A stretch of DNA of 64,000 nt, from contig NZ_FTPB01000003.1 in assembly GCF_900155595.1 (NCBI RefSeq), positions 124,001-188,000 on the forward strand. Reading direction: 5' to 3'. A model generated the notes under the pieces. The model worked only from the letters and a program-made list of their open reading frames with translations. It ran no database searches and was not told the DNA's origin. The first letter of the stretch is position 1; every line of letters begins with the position of its first letter. The position numbers and the translations under genes are program-made. Source of the stretch: Actinomyces mediterranea (GTDB lineage Bacteria; Actinomycetota; Actinomycetes; Actinomycetales; Actinomycetaceae). Below, in pieces: positions 9,980 to 18,761 of this stretch.

Positions 9980-11423
9980 CAGAGGATCCCCATTGTTCGG
10001 CGAGGCGATTCACCGCATCGGCGAATGCATCGCCGCGCTGGCCATAGTCGTCGAACTGGTCCCAGGAAGCGCACGCCGGTGCGAGGACGACCGTGTCGCC
10101 CGGCATCGACAGCGCGACGGCCTCGTTGACGACGGAGAACATCCAGCCCTCGTGGGCGTCGACCTCGACGACGGGCACTCCGGGCGCTCCCAGGCGCAGG
10201 GCGTCAATGAGTGGCGCCCGCTCCTCGCCGATGACGACGACGCCGCGCAGGGCGGGGGCGACGGAGGCGATGAGTCCGGTGAAGTCCTGGCCCTTCGCGT
10301 CCCCGCCGAAGATCCATACGGCGCGTTTGGCGGGGATGCCCGCAAGCGAGGCCTGCGCAGCGTGCGCATTCGTCGCCTTCGAGTCGTCGATCCACGTCAG
10401 ATCCGCCGCATGGGCGACGACTGCGCGTCTGTGCCCGGCGGGGCGGAACTGGCGGAGTCCCGCGGCGACCGCTTCGGGGTCGACGCCGTGAGCTCGGGCG
10501 AGTGCGGCGGCGGCGAGGGCGTCCCAGACGACGGCGATGCTCGGATGGCTCCCGTATGCGCCGGACAGGTCGTCGAGGTCGGCGAGGTGGAGGGCGCGGG
10601 TCGCGCGGTCGGTGAGGAATGCCCGATCGACGAGGGCGCCCTCGACGATACCGACCTGGGACACTGCGGGCGCCCCGAGGGTGATGCCGATGGCGCGGGC
10701 CCCTTCGATGACATCAGCCTCTTCGACCATTGTCTGCGTCACCGGGTCTGAGGCCGTGTACACGCAGGCCGTGCGGGTGTTCTCGTAGACGCGGGCCTTA
10801 TCGGCAGTGTAGGCGGCCTCAGTGCCGTGCCAGTCGAGGTGGTCGGCCGCCACATTGAGGCAAATCGACGCTTCCGGCGACACCGTATGGGCGGTGTGGA
10901 GTTGGAAGCTCGACAATTCGACGGCGAAGACCGTCGCATCGGAGTCGATCGCCTCGGTGATGGGGGTCCCGATATTGCCCACTTCGAGCGCGTTCTCACC
11001 ATTGGCGCGAAGGATGGAGCCGAGCATGCCCACGGTCGTCGTCTTCCCGTTGGTGCCGGTGACGGCGAGCCAGGGGCGCCCCGCATGCAGCCCGGCTTCT
11101 TGGAGGCGCCAGGCGAGTTCGACCTCGCCCCACACGGGAATGGAGTTCTCGGCGCAGGCGGTGAAGATCGGGGCGTGCGCGGGCACTCCGGGAGATACGA
11201 CGACGAGGTCGACCCCCGATTCGATGACTCGGCGGGCGAGAGAGTGCGGATCATCGTCGACCTCGACGCGCACCTCGTCGAGGCCGACGCCGACGTATGC
11301 GGGCGGTCGCGCATCGAAGGCGATGACGCTCGACCCCCTGGAACGCAGGGCGCGCGCGGCGGCCCGCCCGGACTTGCCCCAGCCGATGATCGCGACGAGG
11401 CCGTTCACCGGGCGGACACCCAT
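9963..11423 (-). CDS. murD: UDP-N-acetylmuramoyl-L-alanine--D-glutamate ligase
   Basis: 486 aa from the ATG at 11423. A GTG at 11408 overlapping the mraY stop as GTGA is an equally plausible start, and neither has a clear ribosome-binding site. Adds D-Glu to UDP-MurNAc-L-Ala. N-terminal domain with IIGWGKSGRAAARAL, ATPase loop AVTGTNGKTTTVGML (~119-133), NVAADHLDWHG (~190-200), and the C-terminal domain with DDSKATN. Overlaps both mraY and ftsW. Confidence 0.96.
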   Translation of the reverse strand: MGVRPVNGLVAIIGWGKSGRAAARALRSRGSSVIAFDARPPAYVGVGLDEVRVEVDDDPHSLARRVIESGVDLVVVSPGVPAHAPIFTACAENSIPVWGEVELAWRLQEAGLHAGRPWLAVTGTNGKTTTVGMLGSILRANGENALEVGNIGTPITEAIDSDATVFAVELSSFQLHTAHTVSPEASICLNVAADHLDWHGTEAAYTADKARVYENTRTACVYTASDPVTQTMVEEADVIEGARAIGITLGAPAVSQVGIVEGALVDRAFLTDRATRALHLADLDDLSGAYGSHPSIAVVWDALAAAALARAHGVDPEAVAAGLRQFRPAGHRRAVVAHAADLTWIDDSKATNAHAAQASLAGIPAKRAVWIFGGDAKGQDFTGLIASVAPALRGVVVIGEERAPLIDALRLGAPGVPVVEVDAHEGWMFSVVNEAVALSMPGDTVVLAPACASWDQFDDYGQRGDAFADAVNRLAEQWGSSDGESV

Positions 11424-12490
11424 TCGGCGTAGAAGGCGCCCGCGCCGCCGATCGCGAAGAGCGCCGCGATGAGCCAGAAGCGGATGACGATCGTCACTTC
11501 CTTCCAACCGGCGAGTTCGAAGTGGTGATGCAGCGGCGCCATGCGGAATACCCGCTTACGGGTGACCTTGAAGACGCCGACCTGGATGGCGACCGACAGA
11601 GTGATGATGACGAAGAGTCCGCCGATGAGGATCGCGAGGAACTCAGTGTTCGTGAGCATGGACAGGCCGGCGACGGCGCCGCCCAGGGCGAGGGAGCCCG
11701 TGTCGCCCATGAAGATCTGAGCGGGTGAGGCGTTCCACCACAAGAACCCGGCGAGGGCACCGACGAGTGCCGCTGAGAAGACCGCCAGGTCAAGGGGGTC
11801 GCGGGTCGTGTAGCAGGCCGACACATTGTCATTGACGGTCCAGCACGATTGGATGCGCTGGAAGAAGGTGATGAAGGTGTAGGCGCCGAAGACGAAGATC
11901 GAGCAGCCTGTCGCCAGTCCGTCGAGGCCGTCGGTGAGGTTCACGGCATTCGACCACGCGGCGACGATGAAGTTCGTCCAGATGAGATACAAGACGATCC
12001 CGATACCGAATCCCGCGAAGGCGAGGGTGAGAGTGGAGGGGCGGGCGAAGGAGATCGCCATTGAACCCGGGGTCGTCCCCCATTCGTCGGGTCGTGTGAC
12101 GGACGCCAGTGCGAATGCCGTTGCGACTGCGATCTGGCCGAGGAACTTGCCGCCCGCGTGGAGTCCGAGGGAGCGTCTTCGCACGATCTTGATGCCGTCG
12201 TCGAGTAATCCGATGAATCCGAGGCCCGCGAAGAGGATGACGAAGCAGATGCCGGACCACGAGGGGCCCGCGCCGGAGATCACCGATCCTGCGAGCCAGG
12301 CGACTATGGTCGCAATGATGATGACGATGCCGCCCATGGTCGGAGTGCCGCGCTTGGTCAGGTGCTGGGTGGGTCCGTCTTGGCGGATGAATTGGCCGTA
12401 CTGGTGGATGACGAGGAAGCGGATGAGCAGCGGTGTCGCGAGGATCGACGTCGCCATCGCAATGATGAACGCCGCTATCAAGCCGATCAT
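11405..12490 (-). CDS. mraY: Phospho-N-acetylmuramoyl-pentapeptide transferase
   Basis: 361 aa from the ATG at 12490, which overlaps the murF stop as ATGA and follows AAGGGAGA. Transfers phospho-MurNAc-pentapeptide to undecaprenyl phosphate to make lipid I. About ten transmembrane helices. Conserved loops are PTMGGIVI (~50-57), GLLDDGIK (~93-100, the Asp pair involved in Mg binding), NAVNLTDGLDGLA (~185-197), FMGDTGSLALGG (~260-271) and the histidine motif PLHHHFEL (~314-321). Central member of the operon. Confidence 0.98.
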   Translation of the reverse strand: MIGLIAAFIIAMATSILATPLLIRFLVIHQYGQFIRQDGPTQHLTKRGTPTMGGIVIIIATIVAWLAGSVISGAGPSWSGICFVILFAGLGFIGLLDDGIKIVRRRSLGLHAGGKFLGQIAVATAFALASVTRPDEWGTTPGSMAISFARPSTLTLAFAGFGIGIVLYLIWTNFIVAAWSNAVNLTDGLDGLATGCSIFVFGAYTFITFFQRIQSCWTVNDNVSACYTTRDPLDLAVFSAALVGALAGFLWWNASPAQIFMGDTGSLALGGAVAGLSMLTNTEFLAILIGGLFVIITLSVAIQVGVFKVTRKRVFRMAPLHHHFELAGWKEVTIVIRFWLIAALFAIGGAGAFYAEWVSAR

Positions 12491-13890
12491 CGTGCATCTC
12501 CCTTCTCGGTGAGGCCGTCGGCGACCTTCCACGAATTCGACCCCAGTGAGCCTTTGACGAGGACAACACAATCGTGGGTCAGTGTGTCACATGCGGTCTC
12601 GATCGCTTCGGCGACACCGCCGACCACCGTGCATTGGACAGAATCTGCGGCGCCCTCGCAGTAGTAGTGCGCATCTTCTCCCATGACGATGAGGGTGCCC
12701 GCGCCCGCATCGGCGGCCATGCGCCCGACGGCGCGGTGGATGTCGGCCGATTCATCGCCCAGTTCAAGCATCTCCGACAGGACCGCGATCTTCTTCTTAC
12801 CTGAGCCGATGCGCGTGAGTGCGTCGAAGGCGGCCCTCATGGAGTCGAGGTTCGCGTTATAGGCGTCGTCGATGAGGGTGAACCCGCATGAGTCGATCTC
12901 AAGCATGCGTACATCCATCCGGTGCGGGGACAGGGCGCGCGCCCGGTTGAGGGCGTCTGCGATGACGTCGAGGCCGAGGCCGAGGACGAGGGCGCCGCTG
13001 ATCGCGGCGAGGGCGTTGGCGACGTGATGGACGCCGACGATTTGAAGGCTGATGTCGGCGCTTTCTCCGCGCGCAGTGACTGTGAAGGAGGCGCGCCCGA
13101 GGGGGTCGAGGACGACATCCGATGCGATGACATCTGCGCCGGAGTCCGTGCGCGTGGAGAAAGTCGTGATGGGGCCGCGCGCCTTATCGACCATGGCGGC
13201 CACGCGCGGGTCGTCCGCGTTGAGGATGGCGGCGGCGCCGTCGCGACTCCCCTTGAGCAGTTCCGCCTTCGCACGGGCGATCGCGTCGATGGAGCCGAAT
13301 CCGCCCAGGTGGGCGTGGCCCACCATCAGTTCGATCGCGGCGTCCGGCGGGGCGATCGAACTCAGGTAGGCGATGTGCCCGACAGCGGATGCCCCCATTT
13401 CGAGGACCATGTGGCGGGTCTGCTCATCTGCGGTGAGGACCGTCAGGGGCAGCCCCACCTCATTGTTGTAGGAGAGCTTCGGGGCGACCGTCGGACCGTC
13501 GGCGGACATGATCTGCGCCAACAGATCCTTGGTCGTGGTCTTGCCAACGGATCCGGTGACCGCGATGACATCAATGTCTCCGCGGGCGCGCAGGTCCTCG
13601 AGGTGGGCCGCCGCTAGGCGCCCGAGGGCCTCGGTCGATTCGTCGACGACGATCTGCGTGAGGCCGCCGCCGACCTCGACAGCCCTCTCCACGATTGCTG
13701 CGACGGCGCCATTGGCGAGGGCCGCCCCGACGTAGTCGTGACCGTCCGAGTTCTCGCCGCGGCGCGCGACGTACAGGCCGCCCGGGGCGGCCTCGCGAGA
13801 ATCAGTGACGATGGGAGCCGTGACGTCGACATCGGGACCGTGAATGGTTCCACCCACTGCGCGTGCGATCCACTGCGTTGAGCGTTGCAT
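12487..13890 (-). CDS. murF: UDP-N-acetylmuramoyl-tripeptide--D-alanyl-D-alanine ligase
   Basis: 467 aa from the ATG at 13890, which follows GAAGGGAGA. Adds D-Ala-D-Ala to the stem peptide. N-terminal domain with TDSREAAPGGLYVA (~29-42), ATP loop AVTGSVGKTTTKDLLAQ (~109-125), NEVGLPLT (~144-151), and the C-terminal domain with DDAYNANLDSMRAA (~340-353). There are 38 bases between the ftsI stop and this gene. In most actinobacteria murE lies here, but no trace of it is visible, so the third amino acid must be added by an enzyme encoded elsewhere. Confidence 0.97.
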   Translation of the reverse strand: MQRSTQWIARAVGGTIHGPDVDVTAPIVTDSREAAPGGLYVARRGENSDGHDYVGAALANGAVAAIVERAVEVGGGLTQIVVDESTEALGRLAAAHLEDLRARGDIDVIAVTGSVGKTTTKDLLAQIMSADGPTVAPKLSYNNEVGLPLTVLTADEQTRHMVLEMGASAVGHIAYLSSIAPPDAAIELMVGHAHLGGFGSIDAIARAKAELLKGSRDGAAAILNADDPRVAAMVDKARGPITTFSTRTDSGADVIASDVVLDPLGRASFTVTARGESADISLQIVGVHHVANALAAISGALVLGLGLDVIADALNRARALSPHRMDVRMLEIDSCGFTLIDDAYNANLDSMRAAFDALTRIGSGKKKIAVLSEMLELGDESADIHRAVGRMAADAGAGTLIVMGEDAHYYCEGAADSVQCTVVGGVAEAIETACDTLTHDCVVLVKGSLGSNSWKVADGLTEKGDAR

Positions 13891-13928
13891 GGTTCTCCCT
13901 TCGGGGCGATCCCCCATCGCCAGCGGAG

Positions 13929-15686
13929 TCACTGCTGGGGCGTCGTCGGATAGAGCTGCGGAGCCTGTGATGAAGCCGGGATCCCGAGATTGCGCACGGC
14001 CTCGCGGGCGATGTCGCCGAAGAGCGGAGCCGAGGAATCGGAAGAGATGTAGCCGACCTTTGGATTGTAGAGCACGACGGAGATCGCCAAACGCGGGGCG
14101 TCCACCGGCAGCAGGCCGGCCGTCGTGGAGACGATGCCCTGCTGTCCGTCGACGATGATATCGGCGGTACCAGTCTTAACGGCGAGACGGTATCCGTCGA
14201 CCTTCGCAGCGCCCGCCGTTCCCAGTTGATCGGAGACGACGGATTCCATCATGAGCATGAGTTGCTGTGCGGTGTCCGCGGACATCACCTGGGTCGGTTC
14301 GGGCTGTTCGGGCGTCTCCACCGTCCCATCTGCATTCGTCCAGGATTTGACCAGGCGCGGCGCGATCCTCACTCCCCCGTTGGCGATCGTCGCCATGAGG
14401 GAGGCCTCTTGGAGGACGGAGATGGAGTAGGACTGCCCGAACATTGAGACATAGCGGTCGCGACCCGCCCACTCGGAGGCGGGGCGAACGATGCCCGCAG
14501 TCTCCCCGGCCAACTCGATGCCGGTGAGACTGCCGAATCCGATCCGCTGCATCATCTCGTAGCGCTGCTCGTCGCTGACGGTCTGACCGACGAGGACGGT
14601 CCCCGTATTCGACGACTCGGCGAGGATTCCCGTCGCCGTGAGCGCTTCGACATCGTGGTAGTGGAAATCGTTGATGGAGCCGCCGGCGTCGGGCATGTCG
14701 AGCGAGTAGGGCACCGTGAATTGCGTGGTCGGCGTGATGGCGCCCGCATCGAGGGCGGTGGCGAAAGTGACGACCTTGCCGACGGAGCCCGGTTCGACGG
14801 CGTATTGGACTGCGGACACGGGTTGCGGCTTCGCATTGTCGGGCTCGGTCGAATTCGAATCGGCGAGCACGAGGACCTGCCCGGTGGACACGTCCTCAAT
14901 GACGACCGCACCCCATTCCGCCTCATGCTGGGCGACTCGGGCATCGAGGAGCTTTTGCACGATGTGCTGCAGATCCGCCCGGATGGTGACCGTCAACGAA
15001 CCGCCGTCGGCGGGCTCTTTCGTCGTTTTCTTCCCGCCCGGCAGGATCGCCCCATTCGGCGCGATTTCGAAGGCCTCGGTGCCGGGGACCCCTTGGAGCA
15101 GTTCGTCGAATTGCGCCTCCAGGCCAGACGAACCGACTCCTTCAGCGTTGACGGTCCCAACGACGGGCGCCGCCACATTCCCATTGGGATACGTGCGCTC
15201 GTACACGGCTTCCCACTCGATGCCGTAGATATTGAGCGCGCGAATCGCGCGGTATGTCATGGCGTCGACATTGCGCTTGACGTAGGCGTATGTGGAGTCC
15301 CCGACGAAGAGACCGCCGAGCTCGGCAGCGTCTATCCCGAGCGGGTCGGCGAGCTGACGGGCGGCCTCGGCGGGCCCCCGTCCTACTTCGACCTTACGGG
15401 TGACGCCGCCGACCGTCTCCTCCTCGTAGTGGACGTAGGAGCGGATATTGACCTGGTTGACAGCGATGTCGTAGGTAAGGATCGAGTCGGCGAGGACGAC
15501 CCCGGTGGCATCGGTGATGGTTCCGCGCTTAGCGGTGATCGCAGTCGTCGATGTGCGGACCTCTTCGCCCTCTGCGGCGAGCGAGGGCCCCTGAATGATC
15601 TGCAAGTCGACGAGGCGCGCTGCACACAGTGAAAGGACGACGACGATAATCCCGAGAATGACTCTCGATCGTCTCACCGATGTCAC
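13929..15686 (-). CDS. ftsI: Class B penicillin-binding protein FtsI (PBP3-like)
   Basis: 585 aa from a GTG at 15686, chosen because AGGAGA precedes it and it lies 16 bases after the ftsL stop; a GTG further upstream would overlap ftsL. One N-terminal membrane anchor (~7-28), a dimerisation/pedestal domain starting AKRGTITDATGVVLADS, and a transpeptidase domain. The active-site tetrad is EPGSVGKV (SxxK, ~299-306), the second motif ESSNTG (SxN, ~353-358) and the third motif VKTGTA (~501-506). Cross-links septal peptidoglycan with FtsW. No PASTA repeats are present. Confidence 0.96.
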   Translation of the reverse strand: MTSVRRSRVILGIIVVVLSLCAARLVDLQIIQGPSLAAEGEEVRTSTTAITAKRGTITDATGVVLADSILTYDIAVNQVNIRSYVHYEEETVGGVTRKVEVGRGPAEAARQLADPLGIDAAELGGLFVGDSTYAYVKRNVDAMTYRAIRALNIYGIEWEAVYERTYPNGNVAAPVVGTVNAEGVGSSGLEAQFDELLQGVPGTEAFEIAPNGAILPGGKKTTKEPADGGSLTVTIRADLQHIVQKLLDARVAQHEAEWGAVVIEDVSTGQVLVLADSNSTEPDNAKPQPVSAVQYAVEPGSVGKVVTFATALDAGAITPTTQFTVPYSLDMPDAGGSINDFHYHDVEALTATGILAESSNTGTVLVGQTVSDEQRYEMMQRIGFGSLTGIELAGETAGIVRPASEWAGRDRYVSMFGQSYSISVLQEASLMATIANGGVRIAPRLVKSWTNADGTVETPEQPEPTQVMSADTAQQLMLMMESVVSDQLGTAGAAKVDGYRLAVKTGTADIIVDGQQGIVSTTAGLLPVDAPRLAISVVLYNPKVGYISSDSSAPLFGDIAREAVRNLGIPASSQAPQLYPTTPQQ

Positions 15687-15702
15687 AGGCGGTTCTCCTG
15701 TC

Positions 15703-16095
15703 TCACTTCGCGGGTGCGCCACCCTCTACGGTCCCGGTTTCCAGAGTGATGAAACCGGTTTTTCCGGCTGCCACCATACCCTGGCTCTTGGCCGCAGCGT
15801 CGAGCGAGGACGGCGAGGCGGCTATCTCGATCTGGGCCTGCATCGACCACGCCTGAGCGTCGAGTTCATTGAGGTAGATCTGCTGCTCGCGGATCGCGAA
15901 TGCGGTCTGCGCCATACGGGTGTGAAGCACCATCGACCCCGCGATTGAGATGAGGATCACCGCGATCGTCATGATCGCGATCGCAAGGAGGGAGCGCGTG
16001 GGACGACGCCCCTCGACGACGCGCAATTCGCGCGCCTCGGCGCGGAGCCGCTCGGGGCGCGATGCGGGTCGCGTGGACGCTGCGGCAGTGCTCAT
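15703..16095 (-). CDS. ftsL: FtsL-like septum-formation protein
   Basis: 130 aa from the ATG at 16095, which overlaps the rsmH stop as ATGA and follows AAGGAGC. Bitopic: an Arg-rich cytoplasmic N terminus (~1-37), one transmembrane helix (~38-60, SLLAIAIMTIAVILISIAG), then a short coiled coil (~63-95) and a polar tail. Sequence is poorly conserved, and the name rests on this topology and the rsmH-ftsL-ftsI position. It would link FtsQ to FtsW/FtsI in the divisome. Confidence 0.88.
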   Translation of the reverse strand: MSTAAASTRPASRPERLRAEARELRVVEGRRPTRSLLAIAIMTIAVILISIAGSMVLHTRMAQTAFAIREQQIYLNELDAQAWSMQAQIEIAASPSSLDAAAKSQGMVAAGKTGFITLETGTVEGGAPAK

Positions 16096-17072
16096 GAGAG
16101 CTCCTTCCATTCGCGAATGAGTTCCGCTCCGCGCAAGCGCACGGAAGCGGATCTGGGGTTCTTCGATCGTTCGGTGTCGTCGGCGAGCCTGGCCCCTCGG
16201 GTGAGCAGTCGCAGGCTCGGCGCCGCTTCCTCGGGGATGACGGGCATATCGGGCGGGACGTCGATATTCGAGGCTCTCTTGAAGACGTCCTTGACGATCC
16301 GGTCCTCCAGGGACTGGTAGGACTCGACGGCGATGCGCCCGCCGATGACGAGGGAGGCGCATGCTGCGGGGATGGCGCGCTCGAGGATGCGCAGCTCATC
16401 GTTGACGGCGACGCGCAGCGCCTGGAAGGTCCTCTTCGCCGGGTTGCCTCCGCTGCGCCGGGCGGGCGCGGGGATCGCCGTTTTCACAATGTCGGCGAGT
16501 TCACCGGTCCTCGTGAGCGGAGCCTTCTCACGGCGCTCGACGATGAGCCGGGCAATGCGCGGGGCGAACTTCTCCTCGCCGTAGACGCGCAGGATGCGCA
16601 CGAGTTCGGACTCGCTCACGCTGGCGAGCAGTTCGGCGGCGCTGATGCCGCTGCTTGGGTCCATCCGCATGTCCAGGGGAGCGTCGTGCGCGTAGGAGAA
16701 GCCTCGCTCGACCTCGTCAAGTTGGAAGCTGGAAACCCCCAGGTCCAGGAGGATGGCATTGACCCTCCCCCCGTCGCCGTAGTCTTCGGCGATCTCGCCG
16801 ATATGGTCGTAGGTGGTGTGGACTGCGGTGAAGCGATCGGCGTAGGGGGCGAGCCGCTCGGAAGCGAGGGCGATCGCCTGGGGATCCCTGTCGATGCCGA
16901 TGAGTCGGATGTGTTCGAAGCGGCGCAGCGCCCCCTCGGCGTGTCCGCCCATGCCGAGGGTCGCATCGATGAGGACGGCGTCGCCGACGTCGAGGGCGGG
17001 GGCGAGCATATCGAGGCACTCGTCGAGGAGTACGGGGATGTGACGGTCGGATGTCGGCCGAGTCTGACCCAT
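16092..17072 (-). CDS. rsmH: 16S rRNA (cytosine-1402 N4)-methyltransferase RsmH (MraW)
   Basis: 326 aa. SAM-dependent methyltransferase acting on C1402 of 16S rRNA. Motifs: HIPVLLDECLDML (~11-23), DATLGMGGHAEGAL (~36-49, SAM site), GIDRDPQAIALA (~59-70), LLDLGVSSFQLD (~108-119), and RTFQALRVAVNDEL (~215-228), all typical. The ATG at 17072 follows AAAGGAGAT. A structured leader (see 17092-17161) sits just upstream of this ribosome-binding site, so translation or downstream transcription may be controlled through it. Confidence 0.97.
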   Translation of the reverse strand: MGQTRPTSDRHIPVLLDECLDMLAPALDVGDAVLIDATLGMGGHAEGALRRFEHIRLIGIDRDPQAIALASERLAPYADRFTAVHTTYDHIGEIAEDYGDGGRVNAILLDLGVSSFQLDEVERGFSYAHDAPLDMRMDPSSGISAAELLASVSESELVRILRVYGEEKFAPRIARLIVERREKAPLTRTGELADIVKTAIPAPARRSGGNPAKRTFQALRVAVNDELRILERAIPAACASLVIGGRIAVESYQSLEDRIVKDVFKRASNIDVPPDMPVIPEEAAPSLRLLTRGARLADDTERSKNPRSASVRLRGAELIREWKELS

Positions 17073-17091
17073 AGCATCTCCTTTCGATGAG

Positions 17092-17161
17092 TGCGGTTCC
17101 GACCCGTACCGCCAGGTCCCCCACCGTGCTCCGCCATCGGGGAAGTGATGTCGGAACCGCA
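17092..17161 (-). ncRNA. mraW RNA motif-like structured leader between mraZ and rsmH
   Basis: On the minus strand TGCGGTTCCGAC (17161-17150) and GTCGGAACCGCA (17103-17092) form a perfect 12-bp stem enclosing about 46 bases with further pairing (TTCCCC with GGGGGA). The stem ends 7 bases before the rsmH ribosome-binding site. An actinobacterial cis-regulatory element called the mraW RNA motif is known from upstream of this operon, and position and shape fit it. The match is from memory of the family, not a covariance search. Confidence 0.7.
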
Positions 17162-17183
17162 GATGGAGACCTCGCGGTGCGCG

Positions 17184-17615
17184 TCAGAAGACGCCCGGAA
17201 TGATTTGTTCTTCGGTTTGGGCGAATACGTCCTCCTGGACGGCGAGGTAGTCGCGCCAGGCGGAGGAGTTCCAGATTTCTGCTCGCAGACCCGCGCCGAT
17301 GACGGTGAGTTCGCGATCGAGGCCCGCATAGGCGCGCAGATCTGCGGGGAGGGAGATCCTCCCCTGCTTATCCGGGACCTCTTTGTATGCGCCCGACAAC
17401 ATGACGCGGCTCCAGTCGCGCGCCTGTTTGTGCGACAGGGGCGCCCTGATCATGTCCTTCGTCATCTCGTCGAACTGTGCGGCGGGGAATGCGTAGATGC
17501 AGTGCTCCTGTCCGCGAGTGAGGACGATGCCGCCCTCCATGTCTTCACGGAACTTCGCGGGCAGGAACACGCGCCCCTTGTCGTCGAGCTTGGGCTCGTA
17601 CGTGCCGAGGAACAT
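17184..17615 (-). CDS. mraZ: MraZ transcriptional regulator of the dcw cluster
   Basis: 143 aa, typical length. Two tandem SpoVT/AbrB-like MraZ repeats: residues ~1-60 starting [20 protein letters not shown] and ~70-130 with [21 protein letters not shown], each holding the DxKGR-type signature. MraZ forms rings and binds direct repeats at its own promoter; it usually represses the cluster and is antagonised by RsmH. First gene of the 17-kb minus-strand cluster. Starts at ATG 17615 after GGGGGAAGG. Candidate operator repeats lie just upstream. Confidence 0.97.
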   Translation of the reverse strand: MFLGTYEPKLDDKGRVFLPAKFREDMEGGIVLTRGQEHCIYAFPAAQFDEMTKDMIRAPLSHKQARDWSRVMLSGAYKEVPDKQGRISLPADLRAYAGLDRELTVIGAGLRAEIWNSSAWRDYLAVQEDVFAQTEEQIIPGVF

Positions 17616-17635
17616 GTGTCACCGCCTTCCCCCGT

Positions 17636-17660
17636 TCAACACTTTCCACCACTTTACCCC
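17636..17660 (-). promoter_or_regulatory. MraZ-box-like direct repeat upstream of mraZ
   Basis: On the minus strand AAAGTGGTGG is followed directly by AAAGTGTTGA, a 10-base periodic repeat of AAAGTG. It lies 20-45 bases upstream of the mraZ ATG inside an AT-rich promoter region. MraZ is known to bind direct repeats of a GTGG/TGGG core with about 10-base spacing, so this is a likely autoregulatory operator. Confidence 0.55.
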
Positions 17661-17741
17661 ACATTTTTTCCTTATCAGCCATTTCAATGCTCAAATTTTA
17701 CAAATTGTACTCAGAAAACCGCATGATTCTGCTGAAAATTT

Positions 17742-17760
17742 AAGTGGAGGAAAGTGGGGA
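17742..17760 (+). promoter_or_regulatory. Second MraZ-box-like repeat, opposite orientation
   Basis: AAGTGGAGG followed by AAAGTGGGG on the plus strand repeats with about 10-base spacing, like the site near 17640 but inverted relative to it and about 100 bases further upstream. The mraZ promoter should lie between or near the two sites (AT-rich stretch 17660-17740). Binding is inferred. Confidence 0.45.
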
Positions 17761-17831
17761 ATTTTTTCGACATTTCGCACACATCGGCAATGAAGCGACG
17801 GGATGAGGTGCTGGAGCGCCGGAGATGAGGA

Positions 17832-17874
17832 GCGGACCGGGGAGTGACCCGAGGGCGGGTACTCCCCAGTCCGC
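17832..17874. other. Strong 18-bp interrupted hairpin in the mraZ upstream region
   Basis: GCGGAC, GGGGAGT and ACCCG pair in order with CGGGT, ACTCCCC and GTCCGC around an AGGG loop, a 43-base near-perfect inverted repeat. A second short palindrome (ACCCGCGCGGGT) starts near 17909. It may end transcripts from the DUF3040/pseudogene side or belong to a small RNA. No RNase P, SRP or tmRNA core sequence was found in 17761-18083, and I see no gene there. Confidence 0.5.
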
Positions 17875-18083
17875 GGAAACCCTGAGCTGCCTGTCCTCCC
17901 CAGGATGCGACCCGCGCGGGTGCTCCCAGGTGCACGGAGGCCCCGGTGAGCATGCCCGAAGACGGCGGGCACGATGGTGGAGCACAGTGGAGGGCAATGT
18001 GGCACCCCCTGGAGGCGGGGGCACCCTACTACGACGACCGACCGGAGGCCATGGCGTCCGGGCGGAATCGTCCTCGCCGACGA

Positions 18084-18530
18084 TTACCTGCGCGCCGCAG
18101 CCTTCATCCGGCTCGCAAAGGACACCAGATCCTTAGCGAGCGCCTCGACGTCGACGCGGGACCGGCGTACACGTAGCCCCTCGAACTGTGCGCCACCGCG
18201 TCGAGGGTCTTCTTCGACGACGAGGGCGCACCTCTTGCCCATCTCCTCGAGCATGACCACCGCCCTGGCGACGACGGACTACTCCCTGAAGGAGCTGCCC
18301 AGGCGCATCCGCACCTGCTCGAGGCCCTTATCGCCGCGACCCGACAGGCAAACGAGCAGATGGGGCGCGGGGCATCCGCAGGGGTATCGCGGACGATCTT
18401 CAGGGCCTGCGCGAGGGCGTGCGCCCTCGGTGGGGACGAGTCCGGCTCTGACGAGTCTTTCGAGGAGGCGCCCTGCGTCGGTCCGGTATCGAATGGATCT
18501 CGTTGCAAGATCCGGTTGCCCGTGAGTCAT
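18084..18530 (-). pseudogene. Decayed gene of unknown function
   Basis: The remnant starts with a good ribosome-binding site (AAGGA) and ATG at 18530 (MTHGQPDLATRSIRYRTD), then loses frame after ~37 codons. A plausible continuation (LAQALKIVRDTPADAPRP) lies in another frame. Near the 3' end the first frame has a TAG at about 18281 and then reads MLEEMGKRCALVVEEDP to a stop at 18086, ending LAKDLVSFASRMKAAARR. At least two frameshifts and one stop are therefore needed to explain the reading. I do not recognise the family. It lies downstream of the DUF3040 gene on the same strand. Confidence 0.35.
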
Positions 18531-18761
18531 GAGGGTCCTTGTCGTTGGAGTCAGGACCCGCCTCTCGTGGGACACAAGAAGAGCCCGCCTGACGGCGAGC
18601 TCGTGAGTGGTTCCGTATATGCGTGATGAGCGGCTCGCCTGTCAGCTGAGCCACCACCAGCGGAGGGAACGCGTTGTCATCATGTGTTGAGATAAAGCCG
18701 CTGCGTTGCGGCTCCCCGGCGGCGTCCTCATTCTGGGAGGAGGTGAGGGCGACACCCGTTC

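Noticed and set aside
17640-18083. RNase P RNA or another housekeeping RNA upstream of mraZ (suggested by GAGGAAAGT near 17747)
   Set aside because: The GAGGAAAGT fits the MraZ-like repeat, and none of the other conserved RNase P core sequences (for example the ACAGAA region) occurs around it on either strand.
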